Below are positions 15,533-22,875 of a stretch of DNA of 34,640 nucleotides, one piece after another. The first letter of the stretch is position 1, and each line of letters opens with the position of its first letter. Origin of the DNA: Planctomycetaceae bacterium (GTDB lineage: Bacteria > Planctomycetota > Planctomycetia > Pirellulales > Pirellulaceae); the NCBI GenBank assembly GCA_021298315.1, contig JAJTFC010000033.1, positions 1-34,640 on the forward strand, written 5' to 3'. The position numbers were made by a program, and so were the translations under genes. The notes beneath the pieces are model-generated. The model had not been told where the DNA came from and did no database searches. It saw only the letters and a list, made by a program, of their open reading frames with translations.

Positions 15533-16123
15533 ATGAGTCAGTTGCGAGTGGTTGTTTTGACGGCCGTTGCGTTTGTAGCAGCGGGATTTGGATCGGTCGC
15601 TATGGCCGGTTGCGGTGGTGACAACGGTTGTGGTGGCACGCGCGGCGGTTTGCTCTCGCGCTTGCACTCGAAGAAAGCTGCTTGCAGCGGAGCTGTTGCC
15701 AAGGATTGCAGTGGTGGTGGAATGCTCAGCAAGCTCGGTAGCCGCCGAAGTGCGAAGTGCTCGGGTGCAGCTGTTTCGAACTGCGCACCAGCACCAGCCC
15801 CTGCTTGCAACACCGGATGCGGTACAGTCGAAAGTGGATGTGGTTGCGGTTCAGCAGCCGTATCGAGCGGCTGCAGTGGTTGCGGCACAGTGACCTCCGA
15901 GCCAGTGATGGTTGGTTCTGCACCTTGCACCAACTGCTCGGGTACGGTCAATGCCGGCACGGTTGAGAGCTCTTCGGTAGCTCCACCAACACCCGCTGCT
16001 TCGAGCGTTCCAGCAGTTCCAGCAGCGCCAACTGCACCTGCAGTACCAGCAGCACCGGCTGTGCCAGCAGCACCAGCAGCTCCTGCAGCACCTGCTTCTG
16101 CAAGCGACGTACCGAAGGCCTAG
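15533..16123 (+). CDS. Secreted cysteine-rich protein with an Ala/Pro/Val tail, function unknown
   Basis: A 196-residue protein. Residues 1-25 form a clear signal peptide ending GSVAMA. The mature part has 14 cysteines, many as GC or CGC, followed by an Ala/Pro/Val repeat tail (from about 145). Two stretches are internal duplicates: GGLLSRLHSKKAACSG and GGMLSKLGSRRSAKCSG, each followed by a further cysteine (KDC and SNC). I do not recognise the family; metal binding or disulfide-crosslinked envelope structure are both open. The start is decided by AGGAGG at 15520-15525, seven bases before ATG, one of the best ribosome binding sites in the window, which suggests high expression. A strong terminator follows at 16161. 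Confidence 0.88.
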   Translation: MSQLRVVVLTAVAFVAAGFGSVAMAGCGGDNGCGGTRGGLLSRLHSKKAACSGAVAKDCSGGGMLSKLGSRRSAKCSGAAVSNCAPAPAPACNTGCGTVESGCGCGSAAVSSGCSGCGTVTSEPVMVGSAPCTNCSGTVNAGTVESSSVAPPTPAASSVPAVPAAPTAPAVPAAPAVPAAPAAPAAPASASDVPKA

Positions 16124-16160
16124 TCGGGTCTTGCTCGAAGGCGTTTTTTCAAAATGAGTC

Positions 16161-16188
16161 AAGGGCATGCTTAGGCATGCCCTTTTTT
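16161..16188 (+). terminator. Intrinsic terminator of the cysteine-rich protein gene
   Basis: GGGCATGC (16163-16170) and GCATGCCC (16175-16182) form a perfect 8-bp stem with a TTAG loop, followed by six T (16183-16188). Two A residues before the stem can extend pairing into the T run. The ATG inside the stem at 16177 is an in-frame but unlikely alternative start of rnhA. Confidence 0.92.
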
Positions 16189-16212
16189 CGTAGGCAAGCT
16201 GATACGAATCGG

Positions 16213-17049
16213 ATGAAACAGTCGTTACAATTCGGGAATCCCCAATCCAGGGGAGCCAATCCCTATTCATTGGATGACCAGACGTCGAGGAATCTCTTGC
16301 CCGAGACAACAACAAGCGAAAAGCCTTTAGTGACCATTTATACCGACGGGGCTGCGGAACCTAATCCGGGGCCTGGAGGCTACGGAATTGTGCTCATGTC
16401 GGGGCAGCATCGACGGGAGGTTTCCGGGGGATTTCGCCTGACGACCAACAATCGCATGGAGCTTTTGGGAGTGATCGTCGCCCTCGAAACGCTCTCGAAA
16501 CCTTGCCGAGTAAACCTCTACAGCGACTCGAAATACGTGGTCGATTCGATCAAACGGGGTTCACTGGATCGATGGAAACAGAACAAGTGGCAACGGGGTC
16601 CGGGGCAACCGGTCAAGAATGTCGATCTATGGATGAGGTATCTTGCGGCCTCTTCCAAGCATTCGATCCGATTCCACTGGGTTAAGGGCCATGCGGGCGT
16701 GGCTGAGAATGAACGTTGCGACGAGCTGGCGGTTGCAGCGACTCAAGGCTTTGACTTGCCCGACGACTCTGGCTACCTGTCGGATCCTTCGAGCAGCAGG
16801 GTGCAAAGGGGTATTGAACCTATTGGAGCTTCGCCTAAGGGCACTCGACTACCGAGGCCCAAACAGGGAGGATCTCTAGAGGAGCCTACCGAAGGGGCTC
16901 CTTGTCGTAAATGTTCAGCGACATTGGTGAGGAAAAACACCAAACCCAAGGCCAAAAAACCCGGGCAAACTTATTACTACGAGTGGTACCTTTTCTGTCC
17001 CGGATGTGGCACGATGTATATGGTTAACGAGGCCAAACGGCTCCTTTAG
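16213..17049 (+). CDS. rnhA: Ribonuclease HI with a C-terminal zinc ribbon
   Basis: A 278-residue protein. Residues 38-176 are a complete RNase HI domain that cleaves RNA in RNA-DNA hybrids: TIYTDGAAEPNPGPGGYG with Asp45, NRMELLG with Glu83, YSDSKYV with Asp105, VKGHAG with His160 and NERCDELA with Asp170. A linker is followed by a zinc ribbon (about 228-275) with CRKC (Cys231, Cys234) and CPGC (Cys262, Cys265) and the segment YYYEWYLFCPGCGTMYMV. E. coli RNase HI is 155 residues and lacks this tail. The 36 or so residues before the domain are unrelated and the start is uncertain; ATG at 16213 is chosen because the next one upstream lies in a terminator stem. The stop codon overlaps the next gene. 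Confidence 0.93.
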   Translation: MKQSLQFGNPQSRGANPYSLDDQTSRNLLPETTTSEKPLVTIYTDGAAEPNPGPGGYGIVLMSGQHRREVSGGFRLTTNNRMELLGVIVALETLSKPCRVNLYSDSKYVVDSIKRGSLDRWKQNKWQRGPGQPVKNVDLWMRYLAASSKHSIRFHWVKGHAGVAENERCDELAVAATQGFDLPDDSGYLSDPSSSRVQRGIEPIGASPKGTRLPRPKQGGSLEEPTEGAPCRKCSATLVRKNTKPKAKKPGQTYYYEWYLFCPGCGTMYMVNEAKRLL

Positions 17050-20000
17050 TGGGGTTCGATCCGCTAGACCGCTCCTTCATGCCCAAGCAAATTAGATCCA
17101 TGCAATTTCTATACAATCCGCCTTCAGAAGTATCCAAAGGGTTTCCGCCGGTGAGTGTCGTCACCGAGGAGCTTTTGCATGCCAACGCGATTTATAGCGA
17201 AACGATGGAGCTCTTTGAGAGGCTTAAGCATTCCAAAAAGTGTTGTCAGTGCGAAACAAGGGAGCCGACCAAGATCGCCTCGGTGGTATTCATCGAAAAG
17301 CATTTCGCTTGTGCCTTTCCTTTGGCCGTATGCGATCGGTGTGGCCAAAGACCTCCTATCGCATCAGCGCGGAAATTCGCAGTCCCGTATTTTCTTATCC
17401 CAGGTTTACTTCTGGCCGCTGCGGCTATCGCGGCTCTTGCCTTCAAGTTTTGGCCTCTTGTGGGAGTCTTGATGGTCGCTCTGGTCAGCTTGCTAGTCCT
17501 CCAGCGAATCTTCGGCACGATCAAAATGGATCCAACTCTACGGTTGGAACAAACCCGACAACTGGTCCAGAGGAGTCCCTTCTTTAGCAAATTTCTGACA
17601 GCGTATCCAAACGGAAGGCTTTTCTGGCACGAAACCTCAGAACTCGAACTTTGGGGAATCGACAAAGAAAGAAGTCTTTTTCAAGCGAGTCTCATTGGTT
17701 TTGACCGGGGCTACGTGCTCTCGGATCTCCATGGTCTGAACGAGGAGGACGGGTCGCTTGCCATTTGTCATGCAGTATTCGAGTACGTCGATACTGCATT
17801 TCACAAGGAGCTCAAGGGGGTTGCAGATTCGCCTGCGGCCTACCAAGCCTTGATCCAGTTTTTTCCTGGCCGTAAACGCATCATCGAAACGCAGGTGCTT
17901 CCATCGCATCAAGACACAACAGGAGCGTTCTCTTCGAGCGCAAGCCCGAATGCAGTGCCTCAGTCCTTGATGTCCGCTCTGGATGCCATGCCCGATTTTC
18001 CTGTACGCGCACCGGTGATCTTGATGTATCGCAGTTGCAATCTTGCAGGTACAGAGTCTTTTAGGCAATTGACTCTACCGGATGCCCACCCGGATTATCA
18101 TCGCTACGTCAAGGCGTTGAATTCCTCGGATAAAAACGACCCAAAAGAAGCCGAAGAGTTGCAGGAATCAACAGAGGATCAACAAGCCGATGATCCCACC
18201 GAAGATGTCGATTACGCAAGCAAGATGATGGCGCTGCCCGAAAACAACATCCGCGTCGAAGACATGGAGGATTGGCAGAAGGCAGTCGACCAGAGCCTTC
18301 GCCTGCAGGTAAGTATTCCTGAACTCATCGCCGCCAAAGGTGAATTCGATACGGCTCTCGAGCGATGGGAATCGATTCTCGCGCAAAACCCTCAAGACCG
18401 CGAATTGCTATTTAGCTATGCGAGGTTCCTACAAAAAAATGGTCGCCTCGAAAAGGCTGCAAGTATCTGCCAATCGCTGATCAAACACCCCGATGCTGGG
18501 ACGGACTGGTACGGATTCTTGGCTCATTTGCAACAGACAATGGGATTTCCTGAGGAAGCTAAAAAGACGCTTCAAAGTGCCCCCGATAGCCCTAAGTCCG
18601 AGGAGTTTCACTTCGTTGCCGCAAGTGTTTTCGAAGAACTCGAAGATATCCCCGGAGCCCTTGCGGAGTTGCGCAAAGCCCTCGAAATCAATCCTTACCA
18701 TGGCAACTCGTTGCTTCAAAGAGCCAAGCTGTTGATGCTCAAGGGCAGCCATCGTGTCGCCCTCAAAGATGTCGATACTTTTCTGGAGAATGAAGGACCG
18801 AATCTGCGAGCGATCCAACTGAAATCCTACATCCTGCAAAACTTAAAAGGGATCGAAAAATCAATCGAATACCTGAGCTCATGCATCGAACAACATGGAA
18901 AACATCCGATCCTCAATGGACTGCGCGCAGATGCTTATAAGGAATCTGGCAAGCTGACTTTGGCCCTCGAAGATATCGACTGGGTGATCGAGAACCAGCC
19001 AGACCTAGCTGTCGCTCGACAGCAACGTATCGAAATCCTTCTCGAAAGCGGCGATGCTCAAGGTGCCTTGGCAGAGGCCCAGGTTCTTTTGGATCAAGGA
19101 GTCGAAAATTCGGCTTTGCTAAGCGACTACGGCTATGCAAGATTCTTAAGCGATGAGTATGAGCAAGCCGTCGAGTCTCTCCTGCGAGCCGTTGAATTGG
19201 ACAAGTCCAATCTGTCTGCCCGCTACAGGCTCTCCCAAGCTTACTCCAAGCTGGGTCGGATCGATGATGCCGTTTCCGAACTCTCGTCCATTTTGGAAAT
19301 GGACTCCGAACATGCAATTCCGTTTGTGGTTCGAGGCTACCACCTGATGATGCTTGGGCAACACGACCAAGCTGCCAAGGACTTTCAGTCGGCCTTGGAA
19401 CTGGAACCCAAGGAGATCCAAGCCTTACGAGGAAACGCCTTGGTCTACGAGTTCAAAGGAGATCGAAAACAGGCGTTGAAGATTCTTGACGAAGCTCTTC
19501 AGATCGATCCCAGCAACGAAGAATGCTTGCTCGACCGCTCTCGAATGTCGATGTCCGAGCACGATTTGGACGCGGCAGAAAAAGACCTCAACACCGTGAT
19601 TCAGTCGAGCCCCGATCTACTGCCAGCACTTTTTTCAAGAGCTCAGCTCAATATCCAACTCGGTCGGATGGATCAAGCGCTCAGTGATTTGGATGCGATC
19701 CTCCATGAAAATCCCGATTTTGCCCCAGCTTTAATCGGGCGAAGCGCGATTTACCAACAGCAAGGGGAGGATGAAAAATCGCAAGAGGACCTCGAAGCCG
19801 CTAAGCAACTGCAACCCGAGACCGCAGAAGAAACCGAGTTCACCCGTTCGCTTATGTCGGCTCATATCGCTTTCGTTCAAAATCGATTTGAGGAGGCAAT
19901 CCAAAGTGCCACTCAAGCCATCGAGTTAGATCCATCGAATGACAATGGGTATCTGCGACGAGGTGCTGCTTATTGGTATTCCGAGCAATTCACAGAGGCT

Positions 20001-20438
20001 TGGGAAGACTTCAATTACGTGATTGAAACTCTTGATAAAGAATCGTCAAAAGCGCTCAACGGGCGTGGAGGCTGTGCTGCAGAATTGGGGGATTCAGAGC
20101 CTGCCATCGAAGACCTTGAGAAAGCCATCGCGATAGCTCGCGAAAAAGAAAAGGACCATCTGGCGTATTACTTGAACAACTATGCAAGAGCGCTGATCGC
20201 TGCAGACCGCTTGGAGGAAGCCCGAAAGGCATTGGACGAATCCCACGAGTTGCAACCCGAAAACGCATGGCTCTTTTACTTCCGAGCCTTGCTCCATATC
20301 GCTCAAAAAGACGAAAAGCTCGCTTGCCAAGACTTTCAATTGGCACTTGTGTCCAATCAGCCTCCGATCCCTCCGCGTAAGAAGGCAAAAGCAGAGGCTT
20401 ATATCAAGCGATTCTCGGATCCAAAGACACCCAGCTAG
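17049..20438 (+). CDS. Large membrane protein with a zinc ribbon, two TM helices and many TPR repeats
   Basis: An 1129-residue protein. Residues 65-98 hold a CxxC pair (Cys65/66-Cys68 and Cys95-Cys98) like a zinc ribbon. Two hydrophobic helices follow at about 111-132 and 135-154. A roughly 200-residue region of unknown type comes next, then an acidic linker (about 370-405) and tetratricopeptide repeats from about 440 to the C-terminus, recognisable by spaced A-Y-L-G-A-P patterns such as LERWESILAQNPQDRELLFSYA in modified form. TPRs bind protein partners, so a scaffold role at the membrane is likely. The GTG at 17049 overlaps the rnhA stop codon (TAGTG), suggesting coupling; ATG at 17079 or 17100 are alternatives. 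The exact family is unknown to me. Confidence 0.88.
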   Translation: MGFDPLDRSFMPKQIRSMQFLYNPPSEVSKGFPPVSVVTEELLHANAIYSETMELFERLKHSKKCCQCETREPTKIASVVFIEKHFACAFPLAVCDRCGQRPPIASARKFAVPYFLIPGLLLAAAAIAALAFKFWPLVGVLMVALVSLLVLQRIFGTIKMDPTLRLEQTRQLVQRSPFFSKFLTAYPNGRLFWHETSELELWGIDKERSLFQASLIGFDRGYVLSDLHGLNEEDGSLAICHAVFEYVDTAFHKELKGVADSPAAYQALIQFFPGRKRIIETQVLPSHQDTTGAFSSSASPNAVPQSLMSALDAMPDFPVRAPVILMYRSCNLAGTESFRQLTLPDAHPDYHRYVKALNSSDKNDPKEAEELQESTEDQQADDPTEDVDYASKMMALPENNIRVEDMEDWQKAVDQSLRLQVSIPELIAAKGEFDTALERWESILAQNPQDRELLFSYARFLQKNGRLEKAASICQSLIKHPDAGTDWYGFLAHLQQTMGFPEEAKKTLQSAPDSPKSEEFHFVAASVFEELEDIPGALAELRKALEINPYHGNSLLQRAKLLMLKGSHRVALKDVDTFLENEGPNLRAIQLKSYILQNLKGIEKSIEYLSSCIEQHGKHPILNGLRADAYKESGKLTLALEDIDWVIENQPDLAVARQQRIEILLESGDAQGALAEAQVLLDQGVENSALLSDYGYARFLSDEYEQAVESLLRAVELDKSNLSARYRLSQAYSKLGRIDDAVSELSSILEMDSEHAIPFVVRGYHLMMLGQHDQAAKDFQSALELEPKEIQALRGNALVYEFKGDRKQALKILDEALQIDPSNEECLLDRSRMSMSEHDLDAAEKDLNTVIQSSPDLLPALFSRAQLNIQLGRMDQALSDLDAILHENPDFAPALIGRSAIYQQQGEDEKSQEDLEAAKQLQPETAEETEFTRSLMSAHIAFVQNRFEEAIQSATQAIELDPSNDNGYLRRGAAYWYSEQFTEAWEDFNYVIETLDKESSKALNGRGGCAAELGDSEPAIEDLEKAIAIAREKEKDHLAYYLNNYARALIAADRLEEARKALDESHELQPENAWLFYFRALLHIAQKDEKLACQDFQLALVSNQPPIPPRKKAKAEAYIKRFSDPKTPS

Positions 20439-21364
20439 TGTTTAGGCTGACGGATCACTGCACCACTTTTTTTGACGTTGACCGTCGAGCCAGTCGCCGC
20501 CGAGCCAGTCGCCGCCGAGCCAGTTTCCGTCGACGGGACGCTCGACCATGAGGCTTGGATAGATTTCCGTTCCATTGCCGAACCGGTTTCCTCGACCCTG
20601 CTTTCCGTCAATACAATCTTTCCAGGGGAGTTCATCCTCAGCGGAGGATTCTCAGGTGCTTGAGGGGCTTTGGCAGCCGCGATCCCCTGAGGAGCAACTG
20701 CACCGGGATCAAATTGCTTATCGGGCCAAGGGTTCGAAAGATTCATGGTGCTAGGGATCGTGACGATTTTATCGCCCATTAATCGCGCATTGGAATCAGT
20801 TGCAACGTTCTTTCGAGCCGACGGATCGTTGCCGCTGAAAGGACTAGCCGAATCCCATTGGTTCGAACTAGCAGCAAGAGTTCCTAAGGTTGAATCCGAT
20901 GGACCGGTTGGAGGTGATTGAGGGTTGGTCCAAATTGCAGGCCCCGATGCAATCGACGACTTCGCATCGCTTCGAGAACGATCCGGACGCGAAATAGGAA
21001 TCACTGGCAGAGGTTCCTTGGACAATCGCTCTTGAAGTGTCCCCTGTGGCGTAGGCTGAAAGGGTCTGAGTTCGACCTGTCGGTCTCCGACAAGATCCTC
21101 TGGGAGAGCGGAGTAAACCGGTACTATGCCGCCATTGGACGCAACAACCGCGTTGGTGTTCGGTTCGATAAGCGTTTGCTGGGAGCCAAAGAAACTCGAT
21201 GCACTGGCATCGGCCTGGGGATCTTGGGATAGATCGTTCGATAGCGGTTTGTACCAATACCAACTGCTTGCCGCACCAGCGACGATGACGACCAGGGCAA
21301 GCATGCCTGGGCGTGCTTGCGTTGCCGATTCTTCTTTTGGGATAGTTTTCTTTTTTGTGTTCAT
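20435..21364 (-). CDS. Single-pass membrane protein of unknown function, low-complexity
   Basis: A 309-residue protein. A short basic cytosolic N-terminus (MNTKKKTIPK) is followed by one TM helix at about 20-37 and a long extracytoplasmic region rich in Ser, Pro, Asn and Gln with no domain I recognise. Near the C-terminus GSAAT is repeated, from a 15-bp DNA repeat. The ATG at 21364 has AGGA ten bases upstream; an upstream alternative would add 13 residues. The gene converges on the TPR gene, and their stop codons overlap in the palindrome CTAG at 20435-20438. Such proteins are common in planctomycetes and may be cell-envelope adaptors, which is inference only. Confidence 0.82.
   Translation of the reverse strand: MNTKKKTIPKEESATQARPGMLALVVIVAGAASSWYWYKPLSNDLSQDPQADASASSFFGSQQTLIEPNTNAVVASNGGIVPVYSALPEDLVGDRQVELRPFQPTPQGTLQERLSKEPLPVIPISRPDRSRSDAKSSIASGPAIWTNPQSPPTGPSDSTLGTLAASSNQWDSASPFSGNDPSARKNVATDSNARLMGDKIVTIPSTMNLSNPWPDKQFDPGAVAPQGIAAAKAPQAPENPPLRMNSPGKIVLTESRVEETGSAMERKSIQASWSSVPSTETGSAATGSAATGSTVNVKKSGAVIRQPKH
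20486..20524. repeat. 15-bp tandem repeat within the 20435-21364 gene
   Basis: CGAGCCAGTCGCCGC occurs at 20486-20500 and 20501-20515, with a partial third copy after 20516. It encodes repeated Gly-Ser-Ala-Ala-Thr on the minus strand, so it is an in-frame repeat. Confidence 0.85.
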
Positions 21365-21721
21365 AGCGAGATTTCCTAAAGAGGGCTCGCTAGTCTGCCA
21401 CATCGGATCGATAAGGGTTCGAAGGCCGTCGGTTGGTAGGGGAATTCGATTCCAAAAAAAAGATCAAAATTACCTCTGTAACGATTGGAGAAACATTGAC
21501 CAAGGATGAGGATTCTAGGGTGATGGAAGATTAACGATCAAAACGAATTGAACGAGGTTGCTATGAAACGCCCAGCTAATTCTTAGGCGAATTCGCAATA
21601 TGTTCTTTATCCAGAGTGGATAATTAACCGACGGGGGGGTGTCCTTCCAAAGAACGCTAGAGTCCATAGATCGATCAAGAAGATCGATCCAGATGAAAAA
21701 TCAATCCGTGGAGAAACATCG
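21365..21721. other. Divergent intergenic region with two hairpins, 357 bp
   Basis: It separates two divergent genes and should carry both promoters. Directly visible are TTATCC/GGATAA (21607-21612 with 21618-21623, loop AGAGT) and GATCGATC repeated around AAGAA (21669-21676 and 21682-21689), the second hairpin ending 32 bp before the DUF1573 start. A possible seven-codon reading frame with GAGG upstream lies at 21563-21586. No confident -10/-35 pair. Confidence 0.5.
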
Positions 21722-22741
21722 ATGAGAGCATGCCTTTTAGCATTGCTTTGGATTGCTGCTGCTATTCCAAATGCATTCGGACAACAATACCAGAATCTAT
21801 TTAAAGAACGCAGCCATGATTTTGGAACGGTTGCTCGATCCGCGAAAACCGAACACCGATTCTATTTCGAGAACACATTTGCGACACCGATCCATGTTCG
21901 CAGCGTAAGAACCTCATGCGGTTGTACCACTCCGAGCGTTCTGACCGAAACGGTGCAACCTGGACAAGTCGGATGTATTCTTGCTGTTTTTAACACAGCA
22001 ACCCACTCAGGCGCTCGGGGTGCGACAATCACCGTGACGTTCGACAAGCCGAACTTTGCCGAGGTCCAGCTCAACGTCAAAGGCTACATCCGATCCGATG
22101 TGGTCTTCACGCCAGGAGAAGTTGCATTTGGCAAGGTACCCGAGGGAACTGCTCGTCGCTACGATGTGCATTTGGAATATGCCGGTAAGTCGACTTGGCA
22201 AGTAACCCATGCCACAAGCGACTTGCCTTTCGTCAAAGTTGGCGTCCGTGAGTCGCTCCGACAAGGTGGAAAAGTCCATTACGAGTTGGATATCAACTTG
22301 GATGAAACCGCACCCGCAGGTCCAATCCAAAGCGAAATCACTTTGCATACGAACGATTTGAACATCAAATCGTTGTCGCTTAGCTTTACAGCCGATGTCG
22401 AAGCGACTTTGTCTATCCAGCCTAATCTTTTGTCGCTCGGCTCGATCGGCAAACAAGAGGAGATCAAAAAGCTGATCCGACTCAAGGGAGCACAGCCTTT
22501 TAAGATCACCGGCATCGAAAGCGAAACCTTTGATGTTTCCAGCACAAAGCTGTCGGAGGAATCCAAGGACATGCACCTGCTTTCCTTGGCATTTAGCCCG
22601 AAAAATGCTCAATCCGACCAAACGGAACAAAAGGGCAAGATTGTGCTCATGACGGACATGCCGGCTCGATCCAAGATCGAGCTAGAAGTTGTGTACAAAG
22701 TGAAAGAAGACGCAGCGACACTTTCTGCTTCGACCAAATAA
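21722..22741 (+). CDS. Exported DUF1573 domain protein
   Basis: A 339-residue protein with a signal peptide (about 1-20, ending NAFGQQ). The first domain is DUF1573: HDFGTVARSAKTEHRFYFEN leads to RTSCGCTTPSVL with the conserved CGC, then VQPGQ and the following beta strands. A second immunoglobulin-like unit begins near residue 125 (VVFTPGEVAFGKVPEGTARR), and a third weaker one follows after about 225. DUF1573 proteins are beta-sandwich envelope proteins frequent in Planctomycetes and Bacteroidetes, of unknown function. ATG at 21722 has GGAG nine bases upstream. A strong terminator follows. Confidence 0.9.
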   Translation: MRACLLALLWIAAAIPNAFGQQYQNLFKERSHDFGTVARSAKTEHRFYFENTFATPIHVRSVRTSCGCTTPSVLTETVQPGQVGCILAVFNTATHSGARGATITVTFDKPNFAEVQLNVKGYIRSDVVFTPGEVAFGKVPEGTARRYDVHLEYAGKSTWQVTHATSDLPFVKVGVRESLRQGGKVHYELDINLDETAPAGPIQSEITLHTNDLNIKSLSLSFTADVEATLSIQPNLLSLGSIGKQEEIKKLIRLKGAQPFKITGIESETFDVSSTKLSEESKDMHLLSLAFSPKNAQSDQTEQKGKIVLMTDMPARSKIELEVVYKVKEDAATLSASTK

Positions 22742-22793
22742 AAGTCTTGAACACTACTTCGCGAATGCTTGGCTAAGTCAATACAGTCTTAGC

Positions 22794-22858
22794 AAAAAAT
22801 CCCCTCTCCACCTCGCCCCAGAACTCTTCAACGAGTCGAGGCGGGGTGGATTTTTTTT
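22794..22858. terminator. Bidirectional intrinsic terminator between convergent genes
   Basis: TCCACCTCGCC (22807-22817) pairs with GGCGGGGTGGA (22840-22850), 11 bp with one T-G wobble, and an inner ACTC/GAGT stem adds stability. Eight T follow on the plus strand (22851-22858) and an A run at 22794-22799 gives a T run for minus-strand transcripts. It lies between the DUF1573 gene and the convergent gene ending at 22876, so it can serve both. Confidence 0.9.
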
Positions 22859-22875
22859 GGAACTGCATCTTGGCG

